Positions 1-8,994 of a stretch of DNA of 64,000 nt are shown one piece after another (positions within the stretch are counted from its first letter, which is position 1; the number at the start of each line of letters is the position of its first letter). The stretch spans positions 1-64,000 of the forward strand of contig DASSKL010000060.1 in assembly GCA_035690485.1 (NCBI GenBank). Reading direction: 5' to 3'. The stretch comes from Mycobacteriales bacterium (GTDB lineage: Bacteria; Actinomycetota; Actinomycetes; JAFAQI01; DASSKL01). The notes under the pieces are model-generated. The model was not told where the DNA came from. It did no database searches and worked only from the letters and a program-made list of their open reading frames with translations. The translations under genes and the position numbers were made by a program.

Positions 1-233
1 CGTTCGTCGCTGGTCGCCCGGGTGATGTCGCGGCCGTCGAGAAGCACGGTGCCGGCATCGGGTATCTCCATGCCGGTCAGGCAGGCGAACAGCGTCGTCT
101 TGCCCGCACCGTTGGGCCCGATCAGGGCCGTGACCCGACCCGGCTCGGCCACGATGCTCATGTCGTCGACGGCGGTCAGCCCACCGAACCGTTTCGTGAT
201 GCCGATGCCCTCGAGCCGGGCGCCGCCGGTCAC
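1..233 (-). CDS. livG: ABC transporter ATP-binding protein, LivG type (partial, runs off left edge)
   Basis: Only the N-terminal 77 residues are inside the window. They show the Walker A motif GPNGAGKT at residues 39-46, preceded by the A-loop region ITKRFGGLTAVDD that is typical of LivG, the cytoplasmic ATPase of branched-chain amino acid (HAAT) importers. The GTG start overlaps the stop of the fused LivH-LivM permease (GTGA at 230-233), so the two are translationally coupled. The LivG rather than LivF assignment rests on the GxNGAGKTTLF wording and gene order; the distinguishing C-terminus is not visible. Confidence 0.85.
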   Translation of the reverse strand, partial: MTGGARLEGIGITKRFGGLTAVDDMSIVAEPGRVTALIGPNGAGKTTLFACLTGMEIPDAGTVLLDGRDITRATSDE

Positions 234-2203
234 CTGCGCACCCGGGCGAGTGCGGCGCGGCCGGCCGCCGACAGCCGCCGGGGCGGCGGCGGGGCGAGCG
301 TGAGCGAGCTCTCCCACGACGTGATGAGCCCGGCCGGCGTGACCAGCCGCGCGGTGAGCTGCCGCACCCCTTCGACCACGCCGCCGGGCATCCGGCCGAG
401 GAACAGGGCGAGCACGCCGATCAGGACCGTCGAGGAGTTGGGCACGAAGACGGTGTCGAGGGTCACCACGACCGCGGCGGCGATGACCGCGCCGGCGGCG
501 CTGTCGGCGCCGAAGACGACGACCGCGGTGAACCAGAACAGGCCCTGCAGCGGATCGAACGTCGTCGGCTCGAACGACCGCTGGCTCAGCGCGAGCAGCG
601 CGCCGCCGAGACCGGCCAGTGCGGACGACGCGGCGAAGATGAAGATCTTGAGTACGCCGATGTCGATGCCGACCGATCGCGCGCCGGCCTCGCTGTCACG
701 GACGGCGACGAGCGCACGCCCCAGCCGGCCGGACCGCAGGTTGCGCACCACCAGCAAGGTGAGCACGAGGCAGCCGAGCTCGAACGCGTAGAAGGCCACC
801 TCGCCGTTGAGCGACCAGCCGAGCACGCTGGGCCGGTTGACCTGCACTCCGCTGGTGAAGAACGGGTCGTTGAACACGAAGCGGCTCACCAGCGCGCCGA
901 CGGCGAACGTCGTCAGCGCGAGGAACAGCCCGCGCCGTCTGATGGCGGGGTAGCCGGTGGCGAACCCGACGATGCCGGCGACGATCATGCCGCCGAGCAG
1001 TGAGACCAGCCCCGGCAGGCTGTGCAACCCGAACAGGTCGCCCTGCGCGAACTTCGCGTAGAACAGCGCGCCCAGGCCCGCGAAGCCGACCTGGCCGAGC
1101 GAGATCTGCCCGCTGTAGCCGGTGACGGCGACGAGCGACACGAAGATGACCGCGAGGGCGGGCACGATCTCGGCCTGCCGCAGGTGCAGCGGTGACATGA
1201 AGAACGGCACGCAGAGCAGCACCGCGCCGATCGTGTACTGCGCCGCGCGCCGTCGTACGGGGGTGTCGTCCGCCGTGCGGGTGGCGAAGATGGACGCCGC
1301 TCCGGAGTCGCCGCCGCCGACCTCGTGCAGCGAGTTGAGCGCCATCAGCGCTATGAACAGCGCGACGACGAGCCCGTTGACGTGCACCTCGCGGACGAAG
1401 CCCTGCAGCCAGCCGACGTGCACCTGCACCAGCTCGCTCTGCGCGACGCCGATGCCGAGGCCGGCGAGGATCGCGGCGGGCAGGCTGTAGAGCCGCGCGA
1501 TCACCGGCACTGCGAACGTCTCCAGCACGACGAAGGTCAGGTTGTAGGGGTTGAGCTGCAGCACCGGTGCGAGCAGCACACCGGTGAGGCCGGCGAACGC
1601 TGCGCCGACCGCCCAGCCGATCGACGACACCTGGTCGGCGTCGACGACAGCCAGCTCGGCGAACTCGCGCCGGTTGACCACCGCGCGGATCTCGGTGCCG
1701 AGGTGGGTGCCTTCCGTGAGGATCGCGATGCCGATCGTCGCGCCGACCGCGATCGCGAGCATGATCAACGTGTCGACGCCGATGATCGCCCCGCCCGGCA
1801 GGTCGATGCTGCGCGACGGGAACAGCTGCGGCGCGTCGCTCTTCGACGCGAGCCCCCACACGACCGCCGCCACGCCGATCAGCAGCACCAGCAGGCCGAG
1901 CGTCGCCACCAGCGACTCGGCGGGCGAGGCGTTGCGTCGCTGCAGCTGCCGGAAGACCAGCCGCTCGACGATGATGCCGAGCAGCGGTGCGAACACGCAG
2001 ATCGCGAGGATGGCGGCCAGCGTCGTGGGGATGTGCCAGACCCGCACCATCTGCCACAGCAGGTAGGCCGTGATCATCGCGATGCCGCCGTGCGCCAGGT
2101 TGAAGACCCCGGTCGTCCGGTAGGTCAGCAGCAGCCCGATGCCGGACAGCGCGGCGATGCTGCCGAGCGTGATGCCGGCGAGCGCCAGGTTGATCGTGAG
2201 CAC
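230..2203 (-). CDS. Fused LivH-LivM branched-chain amino acid-type ABC permease
   Basis: A 657-residue very hydrophobic protein in which two permease subunits normally encoded separately are joined. Residues about 1-290 read as LivH (start MLTINLALAGITLGSIAALS, then the conserved LTYRTTGVFNLAHGGIAM segment). Residues about 325-620 read as LivM (VTGYSGQISLGQVGFAGLGA and the ALVAVRDSEAGARSVGID loop that contacts the ATPase). A soluble linker of about 30 residues (HEVGGGDSGAAS...) separates the halves. Known HAAT importers move amino acids, amides or other small carboxylates; substrate cannot be told here. It sits between the small membrane protein upstream (12-base gap) and livG, whose start it overlaps. 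Confidence 0.9.
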   Translation of the reverse strand: MLTINLALAGITLGSIAALSGIGLLLTYRTTGVFNLAHGGIAMITAYLLWQMVRVWHIPTTLAAILAICVFAPLLGIIVERLVFRQLQRRNASPAESLVATLGLLVLLIGVAAVVWGLASKSDAPQLFPSRSIDLPGGAIIGVDTLIMLAIAVGATIGIAILTEGTHLGTEIRAVVNRREFAELAVVDADQVSSIGWAVGAAFAGLTGVLLAPVLQLNPYNLTFVVLETFAVPVIARLYSLPAAILAGLGIGVAQSELVQVHVGWLQGFVREVHVNGLVVALFIALMALNSLHEVGGGDSGAASIFATRTADDTPVRRRAAQYTIGAVLLCVPFFMSPLHLRQAEIVPALAVIFVSLVAVTGYSGQISLGQVGFAGLGALFYAKFAQGDLFGLHSLPGLVSLLGGMIVAGIVGFATGYPAIRRRGLFLALTTFAVGALVSRFVFNDPFFTSGVQVNRPSVLGWSLNGEVAFYAFELGCLVLTLLVVRNLRSGRLGRALVAVRDSEAGARSVGIDIGVLKIFIFAASSALAGLGGALLALSQRSFEPTTFDPLQGLFWFTAVVVFGADSAAGAVIAAAVVVTLDTVFVPNSSTVLIGVLALFLGRMPGGVVEGVRQLTARLVTPAGLITSWESSLTLAPPPPRRLSAAGRAALARVRR

Positions 2204-2215
2204 GCAGGGGGCCGG

Positions 2216-2791
2216 TCAGTCGACGGCGGGCGGCGTGCAGATCCGGCACGGTCGCAGCGCCCGCTGCCGGATGTCCGTGACGCCGACGCCGGTCGCCGCC
2301 GGCTTGCCGCTGATCAGCGCGCACCCGCTGCGGTGGTAGGACGTCCCGTTGGGCAGCGCAAGGAGAAGCTCGGTGGCCGTCCCTGCGGGTGGCGCGGCGG
2401 GCGTAGCCGGGTTGGCGAGATCCTCGACGAACAGTGCGTAGAGCTGCGCCATCTGCTGTTCGACCCGGTCCAGCCGCGACAGCTGGCGGCGTACGTCCTC
2501 GGTCGCGAGGAAGACGCCGGCGAGGACGATCAGCGCGATGCCGGTCAGCCCTCCGGAGACCAGGTAGGGCAGCTGCTTGGCGGTGAGCGCCTGCCCGGAG
2601 ACGCCGTACCAGCCGAGGAAGAGCGCGAGGGCACCGAGGCCGGCGAGCACCCAGCCGACGACCGGGCGGACCGAGGCCCAGACCCACTTCCAGAACAGGG
2701 CGCGGTCGGGCAGCTGCAGCCGGTCCTCACGGGCGCGGGCGAGCGAGTCGTCCGCGAGCTGGTCGGACAACGGCTCGGTGAGAGAGGTCAC
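2216..2791 (-). CDS. Two-TM membrane protein with C-terminal His/Cys (Ada-like) motif
   Basis: 191 residues. Two membrane segments at about 40-62 and 76-97 are followed by a short coiled region (RRQLSRLDRVEQQMAQLYAL, 101-120), a Pro/Ala linker, and a C-terminal motif with H153, C157, C182 and C185 (YHRSGC ... PCRIC). The spacing resembles small zinc-binding folds such as the Ada metal-binding domain, but I see only the ligands, not the fold. The GTG start at 2791 overlaps the stop of the secreted protein upstream (GTGA 2788-2791), and livHM follows after 12 bases, so it belongs to the ABC operon. Its role is unknown; a regulatory or assembly partner of the transporter is an inference. Confidence 0.75.
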   Translation of the reverse strand: MTSLTEPLSDQLADDSLARAREDRLQLPDRALFWKWVWASVRPVVGWVLAGLGALALFLGWYGVSGQALTAKQLPYLVSGGLTGIALIVLAGVFLATEDVRRQLSRLDRVEQQMAQLYALFVEDLANPATPAAPPAGTATELLLALPNGTSYHRSGCALISGKPAATGVGVTDIRQRALRPCRICTPPAVD

Positions 2792-4242
2792 GCATGCCTC
2801 CGGGTGGACATCAGGACGGTGGCCGCGCGCCATCCCAGGAACAAGGCTGCCGCACCACCGGCGAGCACGAGGTAGAGGGTGGACAGGTCGTCGGTCAGCA
2901 GCGCGACGCCGCGCTGGGGGCGGGCCGCCACCTGCGGGCGGGCGCCCGTCGTGCCGGCAGTGCCGGTCGCGCCGGCGACGCTCGGCAGCGTGCCGCCGGC
3001 GCCGGGCGGGGTGAACGACGGCGCACCGACCCCGAAGGAGCCCGGAGTCGGCAGGCCGCCGGAGAAGTCGGGGAACGACAGGTTGTCTCCGGGCTGTGCG
3101 ATGACGGCGGCACCGACCGCGCCCAGGTTGAGGGTGACGGTGTACTGCCGGTTGGCGTCGGGCGGGCAGGGCACCTGGTTCGGCAGCGGGTCGGGCAGCG
3201 GGACGGTCGGGCTGGCCAGGCACTGGTAGGGGATGCCGTTGATCGGCCGGTCGAACTGCACCTGCAGGCCGTAGGCCGCGGTGCGTGCGGTGCCGAGTGC
3301 CAGTGTCTTGTCGATGCCGCCGAAGCGCACGTCCATGCCCTGCTGGGCGATGTTCTGCAGCAGCGACGGTGCGGCCTGACCCTCGATGTGCACGCCCTTC
3401 TCGTCGATCGTTGCCGCGTGTCCCGCCACGGTCACCCCGCCGATGGTGACCTGCGGCGCGCCGACCGGCTTCCCACCCTCGGGCACGAGCAGCTGGTCGA
3501 CGGCGTGCAGCACGTCGATGTGCAGCCGTCCGGGCAGCGTGATGTCGTGCACGGTCGTCTCGACGTGCACGTGCACGCCCTTGCCGTCGACCGTCGTCGA
3601 CGTCGCGCTGGTGACGGCGCCGATCGACAGTGCGGCCGGGGTCCCCGTGAGCAGTGAGCCCGACGTAACCGTCGTGTGGCTCGAGTTGTCGCGTTCGTGC
3701 GCGGTCGCCTCGGCGATCCCCGGGGTGATGAGCAGGGGCACGCTGTCGCCGCCGACCTGCTGGCCGTTGGCACTGGCGGTGTCCTGCTCGTTGGTCGGGT
3801 ACTGCGCGTCCGCGAGCAGCGGGTAGGGGGGCGGGGTCGTCGGGCACTGCACCGGCTGGCCGCTCGGGATGAACTGCGTGCAGATCAGCGATCCGGCCTG
3901 CGCCGCCAGCTCGCCCGGGTAGAACGTCGCCGCCGCGGCCGACGAGCCGCCGCCCGAGTCGAGGCTGCTGGCGGCGTAGCCCACGGTGTCCTGGACGAAC
4001 TGGTTGGTGACCGGGCCGAGCGGCGGGTTCTGCACGCTGACCAGCTGCACGCCGGCCGCCTCCGTCGCGACCGAGTAGAACCCGGGCACGCTGATGTCGA
4101 CCGCGGCTGCAGGGGTGGCCGCGAGCAGCCCGATGGCGGGCAGCACGACGACACTCCCCGCACACGCCGTCACAACAGCCCTGGTCCGGGCCCCGTCCCT
4201 GCGCGCTCCTGGGCGGCGTCTAGGGCCGCTCCCGGCATTCAT
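2788..4242 (-). CDS. Secreted protein with C-terminal membrane anchor, first gene of ABC operon
   Basis: 484 residues from the ATG at 4242, chosen because AAGAGGCGG lies just before it and it opens a clear signal peptide (Arg-rich n-region, hydrophobic core about 22-42, TPAAAVD cleavage area). The exported part is rich in Val/Thr/Gly, with repeated VDGKGVHVHVETTVHDI and VTIGGVTVAGHAATIDEKGV strand-like stretches and several paired cysteines. A Pro/Gly/Ala linker leads to one C-terminal TM (about 455-475) and a basic tail RRHA. It is first in the operon with the Liv-type transporter. It does not resemble the usual LivK periplasmic-binding fold, so whether it captures substrate is unknown. Confidence 0.75.
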   Translation of the reverse strand: MNAGSGPRRRPGARRDGARTRAVVTACAGSVVVLPAIGLLAATPAAAVDISVPGFYSVATEAAGVQLVSVQNPPLGPVTNQFVQDTVGYAASSLDSGGGSSAAAATFYPGELAAQAGSLICTQFIPSGQPVQCPTTPPPYPLLADAQYPTNEQDTASANGQQVGGDSVPLLITPGIAEATAHERDNSSHTTVTSGSLLTGTPAALSIGAVTSATSTTVDGKGVHVHVETTVHDITLPGRLHIDVLHAVDQLLVPEGGKPVGAPQVTIGGVTVAGHAATIDEKGVHIEGQAAPSLLQNIAQQGMDVRFGGIDKTLALGTARTAAYGLQVQFDRPINGIPYQCLASPTVPLPDPLPNQVPCPPDANRQYTVTLNLGAVGAAVIAQPGDNLSFPDFSGGLPTPGSFGVGAPSFTPPGAGGTLPSVAGATGTAGTTGARPQVAARPQRGVALLTDDLSTLYLVLAGGAAALFLGWRAATVLMSTRRHA

Positions 4243-4393
4243 CGCCGCCTCTTGTTCCACGCTCGTCGCCGTCCAACCATCTGCGGCAACAGCCGGTGAC
4301 CCACCGTAGCCGCAGACGGGCATCTTCCGCCGAAGAGGACAACGCGTACAGGACGGTTGGGTGACGGCCCGCACGCGATGCAACGATCGCTGC

Positions 4394-5212
4394 GTGCGCC
4401 CGCCGCTTCCCCACCCTCAGGTGGTCGCGCACCGTGGCGCCTCCTCGGTGGCGCCGGAGCACACGCTCGAGGCCTACGAGTTGGCGATCGCCGGGGGCGC
4501 CGACGCGGTCGAGTGCGACGTGCGGCTCACCCGTGACGGCGTGCTGGTGTGCGTGCACGACCGCCGCGTCGACCGCACGTCCAGCGGCCGGGGGGTGGTC
4601 TCGACACTGGAGCTCGCCGACCTGGCCCAGCTCGACTTCGCGGCCGGCCGGCGGCGCCGGCTCGACCCGATGCTGGTGGCCGAGGACGAGGAGCCCGACC
4701 TCGACCGGCACGGCGTACTCACCCTCGAGCGGTTGCTGGAGGTCGTCACCTCCTGCGGCCGACCGGTCCAGATCGCGATCGAGACCAAGCACCCCACCCG
4801 CTACGCCGGCCTGGTCGAGCTGCGCCTCGCCGAGGTGCTGCGTCGGCACGGTCTGGAGCGGCCGCTACCCGACGGATGGGCCGCGGTCCGCGTCATGAGC
4901 TTCGCGTCGAGCAGCCTGCGCCGCATCCACGTGCTCGCGCCCGAGGTGGCGACCGTGCTGCTCATGCGCCGGGTGCCGGTGCGCCACCGCGACGGCTCGC
5001 TACCGCCGCGGGTGACGATCGCCGGCCCCTCCCTCGCGGCGCTGCGCCTGCAGCCGCAGTTCGTGGAGCGTGCGCAGGCGCTCGGCCACCGGGTCCACGT
5101 CTGGACCGTCAACGAGCCGGATGACGTGGAGTTCGTGCTCGGGCTCGGCGTCGACGCGATCATCACGGATCGCCCGGGCCAGGTGCTCCGGCAGCTCGGC
5201 CGCGGCGAGTAG
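4394..5212 (+). CDS. Glycerophosphodiester phosphodiesterase (GDPD) family protein
   Basis: 272 residues from GTG 4394; a longer version starting at GTG 4361 is possible but adds a Cys/Arg-rich leader unlike the family. The GDPD TIM-barrel signature is complete: VVAHRGASS (H13, R14), then VECDVRLTRDGVLVCVHD giving E40, D42 and H55, and the C-terminal VHVWTVNEPDDV and DAIITDRPG strands. The family hydrolyses glycerophosphodiesters to sn-glycerol 3-phosphate and an alcohol using a divalent metal. No signal peptide is seen, so it is probably cytoplasmic. Transcribed alone, divergent from the ABC operon. Confidence 0.88.
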   Translation: MRPPLPHPQVVAHRGASSVAPEHTLEAYELAIAGGADAVECDVRLTRDGVLVCVHDRRVDRTSSGRGVVSTLELADLAQLDFAAGRRRRLDPMLVAEDEEPDLDRHGVLTLERLLEVVTSCGRPVQIAIETKHPTRYAGLVELRLAEVLRRHGLERPLPDGWAAVRVMSFASSSLRRIHVLAPEVATVLLMRRVPVRHRDGSLPPRVTIAGPSLAALRLQPQFVERAQALGHRVHVWTVNEPDDVEFVLGLGVDAIITDRPGQVLRQLGRGE

Positions 5213-5319
5213 CCGCAGGTTTACTGACGCAAGGTTCCGGCGTGTCCGGTTTTCGGCGGGTCGGATCGCGGGCACAGTGGGGCAGGAGATGCGTCAGGCG
5301 CTCCCGGGGGGCGCGGGAG

Positions 5320-5763
5320 GTGGGTACGACGGGCGCGCTGCTGGTCCCCCACGACTACGCGAGCGCGGCGGCGGTGCGGCACCGGCTCTGCGAGGAGCTG
5401 CGAGCCGTTGGCCTGTCCTCGGCGGTGCTCGACGACGCGGTGATCATCGCCGGGGAGCTCGTCGGCAACGCGCTTCGGCATGCGCGGCCGCTGCCCGACG
5501 GCGGCGTCCGGGTGATGTGGGACGTCGACGGCGACGGGATTCTCATGCAGGTCACCGACGGCGGCGCCGACACCGAGCCCCGGCTCCAGCGGCGTCGGGC
5601 GAGCCCCGGCGTGCGGCCGGTGGCCGGCATGGCGCTCGGCGGGCGCGGGCTGGCGATCGTCGAGTCGCTCGCCGACGCCTGGGGGGTTCGCCGCCAACCG
5701 GGGGGCACGACCGTCTGGGCACGCCTGTCGCTGCGGCATCGGGGATCCCGCCTGGCCGGCTGA
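5320..5763 (+). CDS. ATP-binding (HATPase_c) protein, anti-sigma factor / RsbW-like
   Basis: 147 residues from GTG 5320; the reading frame stays open back to GTG 5242, so the start is uncertain. It contains the N box ELVGNALRHA, the G1 box VTDGG and the G2-like GRGLAIVESLAD, with no histidine phospho-acceptor domain. That is the single-domain GHKL fold of the anti-sigma kinases that are numerous in actinobacteria. Such proteins bind a sigma factor or phosphorylate an anti-anti-sigma partner; no such partner is adjacent here. Confidence 0.8.
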   Translation: MGTTGALLVPHDYASAAAVRHRLCEELRAVGLSSAVLDDAVIIAGELVGNALRHARPLPDGGVRVMWDVDGDGILMQVTDGGADTEPRLQRRRASPGVRPVAGMALGGRGLAIVESLADAWGVRRQPGGTTVWARLSLRHRGSRLAG

Positions 5764-5854
5764 CTCGACGCTCCCCACTGCAGGGAGGCGGCACTACGCT
5801 GGATGCACCCGAGCGCCGTTGTATCCCCCGTCGGCGGCGCTCGGGCTCGTGCGG

Positions 5855-7045
5855 TCAGCTCACCGGTTCCCGGTGGATCGGGCACGACATGCAGCGCGGC
5901 CCGCCGCGACCGCTGCCGAGCTCGCTGCCGCTTGTCGCGATCACCTCGATGCCGGCGTCGCGCAGCCTGGCGTTGGTCTCGGTGTTTCTCTCGTAGGCCA
6001 CGCACAGGCGCGGTGCGAGCGCGAGGGTGTTGTTGCCGTCGTCCCACTGCTCGCGCTCTGCGGTGACCGGGTCGAGCCCGGTGTCGATCACGCGCAGGGC
6101 GGCGATTCCCATGGCCTCGGCCGCCGCGGCCAGGAACGGCGCCGCCGACCCGACGTGGACCTCGTCGCCCGTCCACGACAACGGGTAGGCGACCAGCGTG
6201 TCGGCGAAGGGCGGGTACATCACCACCCGGTCGACGTCGACCATCGTGCAGACGGTGTCGAGGTGCATGGTGGCGCGCTCCTGCGTGATCGGCACCGCGA
6301 GCACGCTGTGGGCCAGCCCCTCGGTGAGCAGCAGCGCTGCCAGCACCTCCGCGCCTGCGGGCGTCGTGCGCTGGCCGACGCCGATCGCCACGACGCCCGG
6401 TGCCAGCAGCAGTACGTCGCCGCCCTCGAGTCCCGGCCCGCCGGGCCAGTACAGCTGCGGCGTGCCGGCGAACCGCGGATGGTGGGTGTAGATCGCCGAG
6501 GTGATCTCGACCTCGCGCCGGCGCGCCGGCAGCGACGGGCTGGCGATGGCCACCCGCCCGCCGATCCATACCGACGAGTCGCGGGTGAACAACAGGTTCG
6601 GCAGCGGAGGTACGACGAAGTCGTGGCGCCCCATCAACCGGTAGGCCAACCCGGCGGGGTTGCCGGGGACCTCCTCGTGCGCGACCCCGCCGACAAGGGC
6701 GTCAGCGAGCGCCGCCGCCGGCAGCAGCTCCAGGTGCTCCTGCACGGCCTCGGCCAGCGCCGGCCCCAGGTGCACATCGGCGACGGCGCCGCTGACCAGC
6801 GCCCGCCGGGCCGCCGGCACGGCGAGCGTCTCGACCAGCAGGTCGTAGAGGTAGAGCACCTCGACGTCGTACGCCCGCAGGGCCGCCGCAAAGGCGTCGT
6901 GCTCCTCCTGCGCGCGCTCGACCCAGGGCAGCGCGTCGAAGAGCAGGTCGCTGCTGTTGCGGGGGGTCAGCCGTCGCAGCTCCGGGCCCGGCCGGTGCAG
7001 CAGCACCGTCCGCAGCCGTCCCACCTCGGTGTCGACCCGCTGCAC
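5855..7045 (-). CDS. arcA: Arginine deiminase
   Basis: 396 residues, full length for ArcA. It hydrolyses L-arginine to L-citrulline and ammonia in the cytoplasm. Diagnostic segments are [14 protein letters not shown] near the N-terminus, [23 protein letters not shown] (catalytic His region), [12 protein letters not shown], and the C-terminal [10 protein letters not shown] carrying the nucleophile (C385 by my count). No ornithine carbamoyltransferase or carbamate kinase is next to it, so a classical ADI energy pathway is not encoded here. The gene 28 bases upstream on the same strand encodes a heme-oxygenase-like diiron protein, and the two are probably co-transcribed. Confidence 0.93.
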   Translation of the reverse strand: MQRVDTEVGRLRTVLLHRPGPELRRLTPRNSSDLLFDALPWVERAQEEHDAFAAALRAYDVEVLYLYDLLVETLAVPAARRALVSGAVADVHLGPALAEAVQEHLELLPAAALADALVGGVAHEEVPGNPAGLAYRLMGRHDFVVPPLPNLLFTRDSSVWIGGRVAIASPSLPARRREVEITSAIYTHHPRFAGTPQLYWPGGPGLEGGDVLLLAPGVVAIGVGQRTTPAGAEVLAALLLTEGLAHSVLAVPITQERATMHLDTVCTMVDVDRVVMYPPFADTLVAYPLSWTGDEVHVGSAAPFLAAAAEAMGIAALRVIDTGLDPVTAEREQWDDGNNTLALAPRLCVAYERNTETNARLRDAGIEVIATSGSELGSGRGGPRCMSCPIHREPVS

Positions 7046-7073
7046 CGCCCAGACGCTAGCGAGCCTGGAGCGG

Positions 7074-7967
7074 TCACGCCGCGCGTTGCTGCGCGGGCAT
7101 CAGGTCGGCGGAGACGTCGTCGAGGAATGCCGAGTTGACCACGCTGCGCCACAGCGCCCCGCGCAGGACGCGCGCCGCCCAGTGCGGGTGCTCGTCGATG
7201 TAGGGCGCGATCGCCTTCTCCAGCCAGTCCTTGCCGTGGGTCGGGTCGACCTCGGCGTGCACCTCGTAGAAGGGGTAGGCCTCGGCCGGCACCTGGAGGC
7301 GGTCGAAGGCGTGCAGCACCAGCCGGCAACGGGGACCGGCCTGCAGCTCGACGAGGCCGAGCGCCCCGAGCATCTCCGGCTGCAGCCAGCGGTTGGTCGC
7401 GAGCAGCCCGCAGAACGCCGTGCGGGCAAGCGCGGACTCCGGCTGATCGGCCGCCGGCACCTCGTCGATGTCGAGCGCGCGCACGAGCCGGTCGTGCAGG
7501 ACGGTGTGCACCGCGGCCGGATCGCCGTGGCCCATCTCGTCCCAGTAGTTGACCGCGAGCGCCACCTTCGCCGCGCCGCGCAGCCCGAGCTGGCACGCGG
7601 AGACGAGGTCGTCGAAGCCAGCGTCGGGGCCACCCTCGACGGCGAGGAAACGCACGAGCTGGTCGCGGTCGGCCTCCTCGGCCAGCCAGCGGTAGATCTC
7701 TGGCAGCCGGTCGCGCGCGGCGAGCCGGCGCATCGTCGCGACGACGTCGTCGGTGGCCGCCCGGCCGCCGAGAGCCGGGTTGAGCTCGTCGTCGGCGATC
7801 GCCTGGTCGAGCTCGGCCAGCCAGTCGTCCTCGAGGCGGACCTTCAGTGCGGCGAGGTCGGGATCGTGCTGCCGCCGGGGGTCCTCGCCGAGGGTCTCGA
7901 GAGGAGCGGTGTGCAGCGCGTAGATGCGCGACAGCTGCAGGAAGCGCTCGCGACGGCTGATCTCCAT
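7074..7967 (-). CDS. Iron-containing redox enzyme, heme-oxygenase-like (HDO superfamily)
   Basis: 297 residues from ATG 7967. The pattern matches Haem_oxygenas_2 proteins: [10 protein letters not shown] with E144 and H147, a following H154 ([11 protein letters not shown]), and the second ligand helix [19 protein letters not shown] with E235, H237, D241 and H244. Known members of this superfamily are non-heme di-iron oxygenases or oxidases acting on amino acids and fatty acids (UndA, BesC, SznF, CADD). Which reaction this one performs cannot be read from sequence. It lies 28 bases upstream of arcA on the same strand. The N-terminal 90 residues are helical and acidic without a motif I recognise. 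Confidence 0.82.
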   Translation of the reverse strand: MEISRRERFLQLSRIYALHTAPLETLGEDPRRQHDPDLAALKVRLEDDWLAELDQAIADDELNPALGGRAATDDVVATMRRLAARDRLPEIYRWLAEEADRDQLVRFLAVEGGPDAGFDDLVSACQLGLRGAAKVALAVNYWDEMGHGDPAAVHTVLHDRLVRALDIDEVPAADQPESALARTAFCGLLATNRWLQPEMLGALGLVELQAGPRCRLVLHAFDRLQVPAEAYPFYEVHAEVDPTHGKDWLEKAIAPYIDEHPHWAARVLRGALWRSVVNSAFLDDVSADLMPAQQRAA

Positions 7968-8034
7968 TTCATCGGTATGCCCGCTCGGCGCACCGGCGAC
8001 GCCGCGGCGTCCGGCCGTTATTACAGTCAGCCGC

Positions 8035-8937
8035 ATGGGACTCATGGACGGCAAGGTGGCGATCGTCACAGGTGCGGGGCGCGGCATCGGGCGCGGTGAG
8101 GCGATCGAGCTCGCCCGGCAGGGCGCCAGCGTCGTGGTCAGCGAGCTCGACGCGGAGGTCGGCGGCGCGGTCGTCGAGGAGATCAAGTCGGCCGGGGGCC
8201 AGGCGGTGCTCAACACCGGGGACTGCAGCGACGCCGAGGCGGCCGAGGCGCTGGTGCGCCAGGCGATCGACGAGTTCGGCGCCCTCGACGCGCTGGTCAA
8301 CAACGCCGGCATCCTGCGCGACCGCACGCTGGTCAAGATGACCCCCGAGGAGTGGGACGCCGTCATCAAGGTGCACCTGCGCGGCCACTACGCGCCGACG
8401 CACTTCGCGTGCGACTACTGGAAGGCGGAGAGCCGCCCCGGGCACATCGTCTGCACGGCCTCGACGTCCGGGCTGCTCGGCAACTTCGGCCAGGCCAACT
8501 ACGGCGCGGCCAAGGCGGGCATCGCGGCGTTCTCGACGATCGTCGCGCAGGAGATGGCGAAGTACGGCGTCACCTGCAACGCGATCGCGCCGGCCGCCCG
8601 CACCCGGATGACCGAGGGCGCCTACGGCGAGATCCCGCAGGGCCAGTCGGGCGGCTTCGACTTCTGGCACCCCGACAACGTCGCGCCGTTCGTGACGTTC
8701 CTCTGCTCCGACGCCGCGGCCGGTATCTCGGGCAAGGTTTTCGGGGTCCAGGGAGACGCAGTGGAGATCTACCGGCCGTTCACCTCGGTGGCGGCGATCG
8801 AGAACGGCGGCTCGCGGTGGGAGCCCGAGCAGTTCGTCGAGCGGGCGCAGGAGCTGTTCGACGAGAGTGGCATCGTGCCGCGCGCGGAGAACATGATGGC
8901 CAAATTGCGCTATTCGATGACCGACCGGGGCGCTTGA
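8035..8937 (+). CDS. SDR family oxidoreductase (3-oxoacyl reductase-like)
   Basis: 300 residues from ATG 8035. Classical short-chain dehydrogenase features: TGAGRGIG (12-19) for NAD(P) binding, NNAG (89-92), the active-site Ser in TASTSG (about 143-145), and Y156-x3-K160 (NYGAAK). The extended C-terminus (WEPEQFVERAQELFDESG) is seen in the steroid/acyl-CoA 3-hydroxyacyl dehydrogenase group related to the MFE-2 dehydrogenase domain, so a hydroxyacyl-CoA substrate is plausible. Divergent from the diiron protein with 67 bases between starts. Confidence 0.88.
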   Translation: MGLMDGKVAIVTGAGRGIGRGEAIELARQGASVVVSELDAEVGGAVVEEIKSAGGQAVLNTGDCSDAEAAEALVRQAIDEFGALDALVNNAGILRDRTLVKMTPEEWDAVIKVHLRGHYAPTHFACDYWKAESRPGHIVCTASTSGLLGNFGQANYGAAKAGIAAFSTIVAQEMAKYGVTCNAIAPAARTRMTEGAYGEIPQGQSGGFDFWHPDNVAPFVTFLCSDAAAGISGKVFGVQGDAVEIYRPFTSVAAIENGGSRWEPEQFVERAQELFDESGIVPRAENMMAKLRYSMTDRGA

Positions 8938-8945
8938 CGCATATA

Positions 8946-8961
8946 GTTACCGTCTGGTAAC
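8946..8961. promoter_or_regulatory. Inverted repeat between SDR gene and PAS gene, possible operator
   Basis: GTTACC-GTCT-GGTAAC is a perfect 6-base dyad with a 4-base centre, 34 bases before the GTG of the PAS gene and just after the SDR stop. Its AT content is well above the surroundings and the form suits a TetR-type site. It could equally be a weak hairpin. No regulator gene lies next to it. Confidence 0.4.
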
Positions 8962-8994
8962 ACTCGGTCACCGGACCGAGAGGGTGGGGGCGGC

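Noticed and set aside
1325-2875. Long plus-strand open frame (516 codons) opposite livHM and the small membrane protein
   Set aside because: Composition is Arg/Asp/Gln/His-rich noise that arises opposite GC-rich codons; no ribosome binding site or recognisable motif, and the minus-strand genes are clear.
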